Shown: piece by piece, positions 33,745 through 51,952 of the stretch | Layout of the letters: every line of letters starts with the position of its first letter | Position numbering within the stretch: the stretch's first letter is position 1 | Assembly: GCA_003952965.2 (NCBI GenBank) | Contig: CM025854.1 | Span: forward strand, 29,926,657-29,990,656 | Direction of reading: 5' to 3' | Length of the DNA: 64,000 nucleotides | Origin: Morella rubra | Lineage: Eukaryota > Streptophyta > Magnoliopsida > Fagales > Myricaceae | The notes under the pieces: generated by a model | What the model saw: the letters and a program-made list of their open reading frames with translations, nothing else | Databases searched by the model: none | Told to the model about the DNA's origin: nothing | Position numbers and translations under genes: made by a program

Positions 33745-35200
33745 GGACATAAATAACCCCTCTGCACAGGATTGGGGTCAGGGTTGGGGGCAAGCGGTTT
33801 CGCTCAATATCCACATCCGCTGGGAGTGATGTGGAGCACCGAGTAAAACAAGGATATGGTAAAGATAGCTGGGTAGTGCAGTGTTCTGAGTGGTAAGAAA
33901 GGAGATAGAGCTGCATCATGATTGCGCGATGAACCGGTAGAATATAAAACCGACTCTCTATAGTGCACAGAGAGCAATAGTAAGAAGTACATGTCCCAAA
34001 ATCAACAGCAATGAGAAACACAAATAGCATTATAAAGCATGTTAATGCGTGTCCTGAACAAACCAGATGATCTAGGGCGGTGTGCCAAGCAGCTGGAGTA
34101 CTGCTGCCGAACATGCATTAATCCGGAGGTGCGCGGGCTGAGCGGCGGATCTCTAACGTATGGTCGACGGACGCCTTCGAAAGCGATGAGTGGGTTCATA
34201 TCTACCAAGCAGTGATGCAAACAGCAAAGAGCAAACAACCCTAAGCAGGCGAGAGAGAATGTCGTAGAGGATGTAGTCTGCAGTGTGCGCCACTTAGACA
34301 ACTGGAGCAGGCAGTCCACGGGGAAGACCCGCCGGAAAAACGAGGAATCAATACCCAAACCAATATCCGTGGGAAATGTAGCAGAAGGCTGTCCGAAGCG
34401 ATGCAAGGCAGGGGGGGAGGGTAGCACGTGAGGGCGCGGTGCGCCCAGTTTGTAAGCGCATGTGCCAAGGAAGGTTAAATGTCTGCCCCGGACAACACCG
34501 TCGAAGTGCTGCCTCATGCTGGCGGAGCGTCTGTTATTCATAGTTACCTACTTCGAGATAGTGTGACAGAGGGAGCTTAGTTCAGAGTCGAAGAGCGTCC
34601 GGGATCAGAACGAAGTCATTGTGGCCTCGGCTACGTCAACACGGTGGAAAAAAAACAAAATGGGGAGAAAACGGTTATACGAGAAGACTGGCGTAATCGA
34701 AAGAAGAGAGTTATGCTTCTTAAGAGCTGCAAATGCCCAATAAGACATGGAAATCAAATGTTTAGCATACTGCGTCGGCTGGAACATATCCGGATCCAAA
34801 ACCTGTATCTCCTGGCTATCACTACGACAACGGGGACTGTGTCTGTTCGACAAGCATCGTAGCTGAAAAGGCGCAAAAAGGCACGAAGAAGCCCAATCTT
34901 CTTACAGAGCCAAAGAACTATCACGGTACCATGTGGGGGCGTGGCCGTCCTTCGCAAAGCCTGCATAGAGTCCTGCTCTTTTTAAACCTGGGGATCAGGG
35001 CAAGCTTGGCTTATCTTAGGCCGTAACCTAGACCTGTTAGGCAAACCACAGAGCCGGAAGTGGAGATCGTTTCATGGGCATGTTGCTCAAATGTAAGTAA
35101 CAGTACGAAGGAATCAATCGACGGCTTGTGTAGCTCGTGCCATAATTGGGGCACCGGACAAAGGAACCCATCACACCCAATGAAAAATACATTTACAGTC
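33745..35200 (+). pseudogene. ABCB transporter remnant, degraded right copy
   Basis: The plus strand can be aligned by eye to the minus strand of the left remnant, with many small differences. The best part is 34,866-35,015: GAAGAAGCCCAA, ATCACGGTA, GCAAAGCCT and GGCAAGCTTG occur in the same order and spacing as on the left. Then GAGCCGGAAGTG follows at 35,051 and AATCGACGGC at 35,116. It carries the same internal loss before the second nucleotide-binding domain. An aligned motif near 33,744-33,760 (ATAAATAACCC) extends the trace towards the axis. No reading frame survives. Confidence 0.6.
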
Positions 35201-35850
35201 CGATGAGTCCACGCACCCGGGAGGACCAATGCCCAGGCAGGGAATTGGAACGGGGAGAAAACACTGTGAAGGCCATTCGAGATTGCATGAAAAAATGATA
35301 TCGATAATTCTAGATTGTGTGTACCACCTGAAATGGATGAAGGAATTGAAGGAAGGAGCAAGCACTTACACATGGGTGTGGCAAGGAGAGTGTGTGGTTT
35401 AGTGAGTCATTGGGTGGGGATGGGGGAAATGTGGGTGAAGCTCCAAAATACAGTGAGGGACCCCTGCAAAGGGCAACCAAAGATAAAAAGAGGGAGCTAC
35501 AAATTGAAATTAGAAAAATGAAGGAAGTAAATCACAAAAATAGAAAGATGTGGGGAGGATGCACGGTAGCTTAAAGATTATGAAGAGGCAAGGAAATGAG
35601 CAAGTAATGGAAAAAAATTGCATATTTATTATAGACATATAGAGTGTCCTGCTTTTTAGAGTAGAAAAAAACCAATATCTAGACATCTTTGCAAACTGGT
35701 TAATCGCTCCTAGGGTAGAATGTAATTATCAAAGTTCAGCGGAATGCCAAAGGGGATAGTAGAAGTATATATCATAATAGGAAATAAAGGAAAGGAGGGA
35801 GAGCAGAAAAGAAGGGCTGAAACAGGTCAAACTCACTTATTTACGAACAG
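35201..35850. other. Degraded sequence between ABCB remnant and island
   Basis: No gene is seen. The last about 50 bases before 35,851 align imperfectly with the reverse complement of about 29,595-29,645. The rest has no clear match. Confidence 0.45.
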
Positions 35851-36328
35851 ACTATTGAGTGCTTGTTTTTTCTTGTCTTTCTACGCGTTTCCATTAACAG
35901 CACTCGGAATTGGCACTTGGCAGTTTACTGCAACTAACACTTCTAACGGGCACCCACCCATTCCCACAGGTGCAAATGTAAATGTTAAACGCAAACTTTG
36001 TACTTTACTTCCACTTCATTCGAGTAAACAAAAATTACACGCACACAGTTTTTCCCAGAAACAATGCAACCAAAAAATGGAACTCAAGTATTTGAACACG
36101 AACTCAAGGAACAAGAGTTTGTAGTGTACGTCTTTCCAAATTTTAGGCTGCAGGATTCGTTCGTACCTTGTATTTTTAGCTGGCAATCTCCAACGCACGC
36201 TGCCCTTGGGGAGCATCGTTTAAACTAGCAGATTGGGTCCGAAAGAGTCACTGGGGCATAGGACATAAAAAAGCTGAAAGGGCTCGAGTTTGCCGAGTTC
36301 GGACTCAACTGCCCTAAATCGGCGGTCA
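35851..36328 (-). repeat. Inner inverted-repeat island, right copy
   Basis: Reverse complement of 29,117-29,594. It is an island of clean match between two unreadable stretches. Both boundaries are abrupt in quality, but the sequence on the axis side remains loosely alignable. Confidence 0.9.
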
Positions 36329-39300
36329 AGCGGCGGCCGGGCGGTGCGCGGAACGAGAGCGCGGTCGACTGACGTGAAAGGAGCGAATACAGGAAGCAAT
36401 CAGAGTCTTTGAACGCCATCTGCGTTCTAACGTGCCTCGCCGAGAAAAAACAGTGAAATCGCAGAACAAAAAAACTGTGCGGAACAATCAGTCGCAGAGG
36501 TGGTATCAACGACAGACCAAAGGCAAACAAGAAATGTACTGCATGTGACTTTCGACTGTAGCCCAAAACAGGAAAGAAAGCCCACCTGTGCGAACAACGC
36601 CTCAAGATGGATGCGGTAAAAGTAAACGATGTGCCCCCGTATGGGCACGGTCAAGAGAACCGCCTAAACATACCCACACAGATCGAGGTCGAAGTATGAT
36701 AGGGCCACGCCAAGATGCGCAAATTTAACGTAGAACAACGAACAGAGTGAAAAAACAGGGAGAAAACGAGGAATTAACTAGCAGAATTTCTTTAATAAGT
36801 GCACCGTACCGAAAAGGCCGAGTGTAAAACCGTACACGTTCAAAAAAGCAATTTAAACAAGAATGCAAAAGCTGCAAACAGATGCACAAGCGTGTCGAAT
36901 GGTACAAAGAAGGAAATGACGGAGTGCTAGAGAGATGGGGTATGCGGCCAAGCCTGGGGAAAACGAGTTACATGTTCAAGAAGCCACATTACATCCGTAA
37001 TCGATTAGAACACTAGCGCACGACCAGCCAAAGCCAAACCAAAACCCAGAGCGTCCATAGCTAAACATAATGCCCCCCGCTAGAGACGTCCTGCTCCGGC
37101 GACGGCGCGGGCACGATCCAACACAGTCCCACACCTCCCACTGTGAACGGCATCTTATGCCGAGAAGTCGTTAAACCGACAAAACTGTGCGTGCCTCGGG
37201 GTCGCACGGACAGTTGAGTGGTGTTAGATCGCCGCGCTGAGGCAGGGCGTATGGATGAGTGGGGCGGTGGCGAGAAGAAAGAAGAAGACTTACGCAGTCC
37301 TTGCAAGAGTCAACCAGGTCCGGCCGACGTCCGAAGGCTGCCGGCCGCCGGTTAGGGCTACCGCAAACTAAGCGCTTCGCGCCCTCGATAGTAGCTAGCC
37401 AGAATGTAAGGGTAGAAAAAAATTTTGCACAGAGCGATTTAGTGGCCAACAGTGCGGGACAGTAGGAGGCTGATGCGAATGGTCACCAAAGGGGGGCGTG
37501 TAAATCTCGCACGCGGAGTATGTCGGTTACGAGTCACGTCATGACGAAGGGGAAAAAATGGGTTTGCCTTTGATAAGTAAGGCAAATAGATCGAAAGAAT
37601 ACGATGCTGAAAATGTGGCCCAAACTATGCTTGGTGATACCGCAGCAGACAATATTGAAAGTGTTGCACGGGGACCCAGAGGGTATTAGTAGGGGTGAAA
37701 TGCGTCAACTAGAGGGGAAGCCAGAGCGAAGGATGAAAGTGCGATGGAACGTAGTAGCATCCCAAATCCAGTGGAGCAGGAGTCTGAGTATACCACGCAG
37801 AAATGACAACGACGAGCCAACAGGCCCACGAAGAAAGAAAAGAACTAGGGTCAAACCAAAAGGAAAGAGACTAGTGTCCGGTTGAGGCATGGAAAGAGGT
37901 AAGCACAAAGTAGGCATCACGCACCTAAAGGTGCGGATGAAGGAAGTGCTTGCACCGATAAAAACGAACAAGTGTAGCCAATTGGACCGCAGAAACAACA
38001 CTGGGCCGGGCTATGCTTGAGGTGAACAAGAGGGACGGACAGAACAACGAGGGCGTGAACACATGCGGGCCAAGAAAAAACCCCGAAGTGAGAGGCGTCC
38101 GCCACCAAAGAAACCGGGGGGAATGGCAAGCAAGCTACAGCGGGAACAAATAAAGGGAAATAGCGTGTCCTCAAGGCGCAAATCCTAGAGGCACACAGAA
38201 GTTGAGATAATGGAGGGACGGTGGTGTAACAAAGCGAAATGGCGGTAGAGGAAAGACGATGAGCAGGCCAAACGCGTGTCGAACCAACATGAACAGATTA
38301 ATAATAATGCTGGCGTAGAATTGAGAAAAAGACCGATAAGACACAAACATATTAAAGAGCACAGGATTAAGTAGATAGTGGCCTCGGGGCTTCGCACCTG
38401 GGTGAGGAAGGTGGGTGGGAACGGAGGCAAGGTCAAGCCGCTGGGACAGCAGCCATGAGGGCGACGAATTGCACAAGATTTGTACTCAGAGCGCACATAA
38501 GTCCACATTCCCCAGAATCAGTACAACGCAAGGACACGCTGCCCCCACCCAGGCACAGACCAGACTGAAAAGATGAGGCGGCTGTGGCCAAACCCGGTTC
38601 CCTGGGCCGGAGCACATGGAAGCAATGTGTCTTGTCAGCATACGGATGTCGAAGAAGATTCGAACGGCGCATGCTGTCAGCGAAGTGGTAGCACAGGAGC
38701 GAAGGAAGACAAAAGAAGCGTAGAAGCACAAAGCAGAGAAAAGGACGAAAGACAGTTAGGAAAGAGAAACCCTATGCAGAGAGAAGTAAACCGAGCAGGA
38801 TACAACACAGACGTAAACTGCATCGGCGGACATAAAAAATAATCTACCCATTATCAAGGTGAGGTGATTGGTCAATGCAAATGTTGTGGCCCGAGGTTAA
38901 TAAGACCGAAAAAATGAGGTTTGATCATGCGATGTTGAGCATCACAAGTAGGAACAGACAGGCGGGAAGTAATGGTGCTGGATATGTTCAAAGCAGTTGG
39001 TAACTGAGCGTTATGGTAACTGATAGTGGGTTGTAACGAACATAGGGTGGCGATCAGTTCAAAACAGTAGACACTGCGCAACAAATGACTTCACAGTTAC
39101 GTTGAAGGAAACAGTATTGACAAACCGGGCTAATCCAAAAAAATTAGCCCGCTTCAAACCCCAAAGGTGACGAAAACATCCACCAAGTCTCAAGTCGAGT
39201 GTAGTACTAAGGACGCCTGACTAATAATACTGCCAATTCAGGCTCACATGATCGGAGCCTGAGAATGTACACAAAAAGTGTATGCGTTTAATGAGGGGGA

Positions 39301-39399
39301 GAAAATGATTAGTGCAGATCGTGGAAATATTTGGTAATCTCACTCTTTGAGAATTGAAGAAATGCGTAAAACAGCCAACTGTAGGGGTCAACCTACGGC
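36329..39399. other. Unreadable block replacing the SNL 5' part in the right arm
   Basis: By position this should mirror about 25,460-29,116, which holds SNL exons 1 to 6, but I recognise no exon. It is rich in A and G and poor in T on the plus strand (22 A and 4 T in 38,041-38,100), and GC is higher than in the arms. Open frames match no family. The length is close to that of the expected mirror segment. Confidence 0.55.
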
Positions 39400-39957
39400 T
39401 TGGTAAACCCGCCGTTTATTAACTGCAGTGTTTCATTTCGAGCATAAGCTTTCACGTGTTCAGTCCACATGTTAACTCAAGATAGTGCTGTGAAAAAGGA
39501 AAGAAACAGCTAGGACCAGGACTTCGAAGTGCCTAACATAATGTCATTCGAATTTCTTAGAAGTAAAAGACATACCAACTTGTATCTACCAGTTCAAGCT
39601 CCCAATTTACAGACTTTATTCACGTTTTAAAATCCTCAGGCAATACCCTGTTGTTAATTGTTAAACTAGATTCACCTTTATTTCTATGACCTTAGACTAT
39701 AAATGCTTACAATCTAGATAGTAAGCAATGGAAGCCTTTACAATTCTGTCGATCTCTTCTCTTCTTTTTAGTGCTCTTATTATCTTATTAAGAAGCAGTT
39801 AAAGGAACGATATCCTCGCTTCAATGTCTATTATCATTTGTTATGATTTTTTTTGAGCCTATTAGACTTGGTGTCTCTCCCCTTCTCCCCCCACCCCCCC
39901 CCCCCACCCCTCCTCTCGCTCTAACTACCCCCCTCGCCCTCCTTTTCCGGGTAAAGC
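39400..39957 (+). repeat. Degraded mirror copy of SNL exon 7 and flanks
   Basis: Aligned by eye with the reverse complement of about 24,918-25,460. Corresponding points include GAAGTGCCTAACAT (39,529), AAATCCTCAGGCA (39,630) and CTTAGACTA (39,691), and the stretch before ACTTGGTGTCTC (39,868). All show frequent one- and two-base insertions, deletions and changes, much denser than in the outer arm. The end is a C-rich tract that corresponds to the 24-G run. Confidence 0.7.
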
Positions 39958-40671
39958 TCAGGCAGTTTTTTTAGAAACTTCTTACATTTTTAAAAGGAGA
40001 TAGGATGTTTTGCTGGGCTGTGAGGGTTATAAGGTAGATATGGAAGTTGTAATTAAAACAGCGTAATTTATCTGCTACCTCTTGAATTGGTGGAAAAATA
40101 TCTTTTTTGAAATGCTAACTGTTTTAGCTGCACAATGGGATAAAAAGAGCAGAAACCTGGAGAATGTCCAGCCCTATCGCTAAACCTTGCATACATCTCT
40201 CCTATACATCACATAACATGCAATAGCTCAGTATATCAAACTTATTGAGTCTTATGCCCAAGATTTATTTCTCTACTTTTGCATTCTTGGTGCACAATCC
40301 ATCATTTCCTGAAGGACAATATTGTGGTTTATCAGAGTTCTAAAAATTATCTTCTCGAGAGCTTTTGAATTAATGATTATATTAAATTTTTTGGATTTCC
40401 TTTCGCTCACATGGCACCAGCATGAATGGCAACTCAGTAATAGACTAGAGGACCTCTATACTTACATATCCGACATTCTACAATTGTTTTGGGATTTAGC
40501 ACATGCTTTCCTACTTTTTATTTGTATACACTAGCCTTCATCTTTTGCCAAGCTGTTGGAAAATGTCCTGTATCAGTCATAAAGTTTTTGAGATTGTTGA
40601 ATTTTTCCGATAATGAAAAATGCTATTGCCAACTCTTTATAGTCATGTTGTTAAAAATCTGTTCATTTCAG

Positions 40672-46425
<5,754 letters not shown>

Positions 46426-48354
46426 TCATCTTTATGCGCCACTTGGGCACTCATGGTAGACATGTTATTCCACTGTTTAAATCTCGTAGAGCATAACCTT
46501 CGGGTCGTCTTCCAAGCACTGCACACAATAACTGAAGACTGATCCTGCGTTGGTAGTTTTTTAGGTCATTGGCGTGAAACCAAGACACTGTTTTTGGGGG
46601 CAACGTCATCCTTGTACTCGTGTTGTACACCAGACCTAATCTGAAGGGGATGGCTCGGGGAAATTTAACCAATGTACATAGGGTGGATGCATAAAGTCTT
46701 GTATAAAAAAAAATTTGTTTTAATGTTATTGCCTTTTTTTTTTTTGGTAGATAGCATCTCTCTCTCTCTCTGTACCCACACATAAACCCTTAAGCTCAGA
46801 GTAACTTTTGTTTTTTTTTTTTTTTTTTTTTAGGACAGTAATTAGTACCCAGTAATTTTGGGTAAAAAGCTAGTTCTATTTTCTCCATTAAAGCGATCAT
46901 GTAGTCTGCAAATTTACATAACAAAGATGCAATTTACAAGTGCAATTAAGCCTGCATTTTTTGTATACAGAACAATTTCAGCACGGGGATGCAACTTAAG
47001 AATGCAAATTTCTATAAATAAGGAAAGAAAAAAAAACGTTGGAGTATATTCAGTATATATAAAATATATAAAGAGCACGACAAAGAGAACTAAACATTTT
47101 GGAGCGAGGTTATTCTGTCTATTTTTTTTTTTTTTTTTTTAACATTTTGGAGCACGACAAATATATATGGTTTTTTTTTGTTGTTCATAATTTTTTATTT
47201 TTTATTTCCTTTGGATTTCTGTCGTATTTTTCGTGGTAGTACTCCATACTCCATAGTCTATGCCATGCAGGCTTATTGCGTATTTGGGAGAATCACCAGT
47301 TAGGACCCACCATGGGCGCAACTAAAAGACAAATTAGAAGCGGGCCCACGCTTGATTATGAGAGCGGATCTATGGTATCTAGCCGTCCACGTGTCCTCTA
47401 ATGCAGCGGCCTACTCGACGAGGCTTCCACGTTCGGTATGCTTCCTCCTTACACGCTATTCCGACGCAGCAACTTAATTAGTCATAACAGGCGAACCAAA
47501 TGGAGATCCGTTATTACTAAGATACCCTTATACAATTACAAAAACTACACTCGGAGTACAAAATTAAGTTGGTAGTTGTAACTATCATTTCCACTTATAA
47601 CTGTTACCTTCCTTTTTCTTTTTCATTCTTTCTTAACGTGGAAAAAAGCACGGAAATTGAATTCATAATGGAACTAAAATTTTTCCCTTGTGAAATGTTT
47701 TCATAAACAATAAGTCAGTTTCACTTAGATTTTCTGATTAGCGGGACAAAATCATCAGGAATAAAAAATTTAACTTACAATAGTTATAACTTCGATTTAT
47801 TTTTAATGGACACATATATGATTTTTTAATTTTTAAAATACGCATAGAGAGTTCAAATATTGCTTTGAATAGAAAGTATAAGTTATAAAAGTATAATATA
47901 TATTTATTTTTAATTTACACATATAATTTTTAATTTTTTTAAATATACATAAAGAGTTCAAATATTGCTTGAAATATTCGCATCTGGATGGTTTTTATTT
48001 CCTTTGATAGTTAAATACACGGCGGTAAATAGGCGGCCATCAAATAAAAAACATGGTTTGAAGACAAGGTAGTTGTGAAGGGCATTACGGTAACTATGGA
48101 GCTATTAAATGCTTAGAAAACAGGGGAGGCTTTGATTTTTTTTGGGCGTCGAAGAAAAATAGGAGAGTGAGAGAGCGGAAACAGAGGGGCTTTCGTAATA
48201 TCCACTCCCTCCCTATCCTCTCTTCCTGCAATTAGTTCATTTACTTCCATTTCGATTCAAGCTCTCTCCATCTTCCTGTCTCTTTCTCTCAGATATCTCA
48301 AATCAGGGTTTTTGCCTATCCAGTTCATTGTTCTTCTCCTTCACCACAAATTCC

Positions 48355-50416
48355 ATGGGTTCCGAATCAATCTCCGTCTCTCCTGCCCCTGCGACTCTTC
48401 CCAAAGACCTCAGCAAGAAAAAAAGGGTATATTTCGCAAACCTCCTCCTCGCTCTCTATCTCTCGGGCAATGTTCTGTTTGGTTGCCTAGAAAATGCTGT
48501 GAACAAAATCATATTTTTTGGATTTTTGAGACTTCTTGTCGTTTCAGTTTATTTTCTTGTTTCTTTGTATCTTGGCGTAGAAATTGAAGGTTAAGCGTTT
48601 GTCTTTTGTAATGTGTTTAAAATATTCATTTCTTTTTGGTTTTGTCAAATGGTAGGAGCTCATTCTAATTATGATTTGTGTCTACAGACGAACAAGAAAC
48701 TGAAGCAGAGCAAGCTCGATGTTCGACGTGAGCAATGGCTTTCTCAAGGTTCTTCTTTGATCTCCCTTTCTCCCCCTCCAAATTTTCCGGTTTCTGAAAT
48801 ATTACTAAGCTGCTCGTATTTTATGGCTTCATAAATCTTGAATAGAGGAACGATAATATCTATTGCTTGGGATTGCTTGTGGAAAATTTGTGTCCGAATG
48901 GAACATTTCATATTTCCCTTTCCCTCTGCTGTCTCTCAGCTGTTAAGGGAATAATTACATGTTCTCTCTCCCTCTCGCTCTGAGAGCTTTACTTTGCTTT
49001 TTCATGTATAAAGGAAAATTACGATTTGATAGAGGCAGAATTACGTGGATCTAAACGGAATTGATGTAGCATGAATTGAACTATCTATTTTGAAGTTCGT
49101 GGGAAATTATCTTCTGCACTGGTTGGTTGCTACAATATGTAGGAAAATGAAGAGATTTTGAAATTTCGGGGTTTTGTTTTTTTAGTCGTCTGGATGACAT
49201 AATTCATCAGTCCGGTGTTTCAATGCAGAAGTTGACTGGTGAAGAGGCAATTTTTTGCAGGACATGAGAGGATGGCTATTTGGAAATATCATAATTGTAG
49301 ATTTTCAACAAAATGGATTTGTCATTTGCTTGTCAAATAGAGAGGTTATAGTGTCCTGTGAAGCTGATAATCTTCTCTGCTTTCATTGGTTACAACCTCA
49401 ATCCTAGATGTGAAATAACCTAGTGATGTTTGGTCTTTTATATTTTTAGGAGACATGTTTTAAAGGTAGGGTTTAAAGATTGGCTCAGCAAAGTTGATTA
49501 ACATTTGCATGGTTTAATCTATTAATAATGGACCTGGGGTTGCAATGCAGTCAAGAAAAAGGGCTGCAAGGTGGATTCAAATGTGAGCGTTGATTCTCAG
49601 CCATCACGCATTCGAATAGCCAATGTGCATAATGGATCGTCAGAAAAGATGGAAATGGGGTCGAGAGGAGAGGAGAATGAGCGATCCAGCATCCATGATG
49701 GTGATTTGGAGTCCCAGATGAATGGCCGAATTGGAAGCAGTTTTGATCATCATGATTCAAGGAAGGGTCTTGGTGGAAGCAGCAGCAGTAGTGTGAGCAG
49801 TGGTTGTTGCTCTGGAAGCATCAGTGAGGAAGAAGAGGATGATGGGTGTCTGGATGACTGGGAGGCTATTGCAGATGCTTTAAATGCAGATGACATTCAG
49901 CATAACTCCATTTCAAAGCTTCCTGAAAATCCCGAAACTAGGCTTGAATGTGGGAGTAATGGAGTACCTAGCGGTGATCCTAGAGTGGACTTGTTGAAAA
50001 AAGAAAGCAAGGAAGTGGTATCCGAATCACTTGTGAATTGTCGAGCATGGAGAGCTGATGACACTTTCCGTCCACAGAGTCTACCCACTCTCTCCAAGCA
50101 GAACAGTTTCCCAATGACTTCAGATTGGCATTGTGGCCGTGGTACTATCACGTGGGCATGGCAAAGCATCATGTCCCAGCCTTCTCCATGTCCTATCTGC
50201 TATGAGGATTTGGATGTGACAGACTCTAGCTTTCTGCCATGTTCATGTGGATTTCGACTTTGCCTTTTCTGTCACAAGAGGATTCTTGAGGCAGATGGGC
50301 GATGCCCGGGCTGCAGGAAGCAGTATGATCACATAAATGCTGATTTCTGCTTCACTGAAGGGTTGATAGCTCCTTTCCGAGTTTCTCATTCTTGCAGCAT
50401 GAGTTCTAGGTCTTAG
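48355..50416 (+). CDS. NOT4-type RING protein, right-arm copy
   Basis: Exons 48355-48426, 48688-48748 and 49551-50416 encode the same 332 residues as the left copy, with all eight RING cysteines. No coding difference was noticed. The 3' flank differs in a GA/TC repeat: 8 units here and 6 on the left. It probably represents the same locus as the copy at 14,560-16,621. Confidence 0.85.
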
Positions 50417-51431
50417 AAGATCGGGTCTATTCTTTGAATACAATGTAAATGCTCTCTCCCTCTCTCTCTCTCTCTCACGACAGTTATATTTTTTGTTTTT
50501 AAAATTCTAGAACCGCAATTCTTGTTTAGGAAGGTGCGAGTATTTTCATAGGGTTTCACAGCATTCCAAGAACTGAACTGCACTTGTTTGGAATGTTTTT
50601 TTACCTGTATGCGGTTATTTCTACGTTGATGTGGGAACTATCTGCACTAATGCATTTATGTGCATGCATGGTACGGTGTAGACGTTGAAAATATAAGATC
50701 AAGTATTCTAGATTGGATTTACTTCTCCTACGCTCGAGTTCTGAGTTAAAAGAAGGCTTTTGGTCATATCACAGATGATATGACATTGATGGTTGTAAGT
50801 TGTAACTTGCAATTCTTCATTTTTGGATGTTCTGTTTTTTCATGTTCTAACTGGTGCTGGAGAGGGCTGCACTTACCAATAGAAGATTATATAGAGTAGA
50901 GAAAAAGCGTATCTACGATAAACTGAAATTGCTGATTGGATGTAAAGGTCATTATCCATTTTTCTAATTCTTCGTCTTCATGTCTGTAATTATGTTTTCT
51001 AAATGGATAAAGTTTTCAACTTTGTGCATGTTATCTTGTCTTGCTTGTATCAGATCTAATTGTTGAGGAGCATGCAGATCGAGGTTGTCCGACACAAACA
51101 TTACATCTTATTGTCAGGCAATGCTATTCAACGTCTGTGACATGTTAGACAACCTGATATCGGACAAGAGGTATTTTCTTAGAAAAGAAATTTTCTCTAG
51201 AAAAATAACCAAAAAAGGGGGCACTTGGGATACTTGATCCATGTGAACAGAACGCAGCGGCTAATAAGTCAGGTTCCAAAATGATTCTCCTTAGTTTTTG
51301 CTTAAACTAAAGGATATGAAGATCATAAAAATGTGGCGAATAGGTACAAGGAACATTGACTATCCAACCAAAAAATGGGAAGACAAAAGACTGCACGAAG
51401 CAGCTGCATACGTTGTATAAATTCATGCGAT

Positions 51432-51464
<33 letters not shown>
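51432..51464 (+). repeat. (AT)n(AG)n microsatellite, right copy
   Basis: Mirror of 13,513-13,547 with 9 AG units and a 16-base TA tract, against 11 units and 14 bases on the left. Confidence 0.85.
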
Positions 51465-51952
51465 CCAATATAAAGAGGAGAGCGTAATAAGTTTTGTTCA
51501 AAGCACGTGGTCATATGCCTGTAATAATAATGATTTAGAGGGCACGTAAATAACGCGTACATGGGGTACATGGGGAATACGGAATCTATTCAGAGCACAT
51601 GGTCACATTTCTCCCTTCGCTGAAGGACGAACGCTCCTGGAAGCCTCCCCAAATTGAAAATAAATAAACGCCAAAAGCAGAACTGAAGAAGAAAGTCCGA
51701 AGCCACCGCCCATTCAAACACGGCAAGCCACTAGCCAGCATTCTTCCATCATTGCCGTGTTCCGCTTCTGTTATATATGTGACGAGACGTGTTCGGATTT
51801 CTATTGACCATTTCCCAGTTTCCTTTCCTCTTCCATCATTGCCGGTTCCTCTTTTCTTTTCCCTTCCATTTCACCCGTTGTCTATTTTAGGTCTTCATAG
51901 GGCTGAAATTGCTTCAGAAGAGATCTAGCAACCCATCTGAGATTATTTGATT

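Noticed and set aside
31416-34541. Many minus-strand open frames of 60-180 codons in the centre
   Set aside because: No domain or homology is recognisable, composition is skewed (little T on the plus strand), and they lie in the suspected uncorrected sequence.
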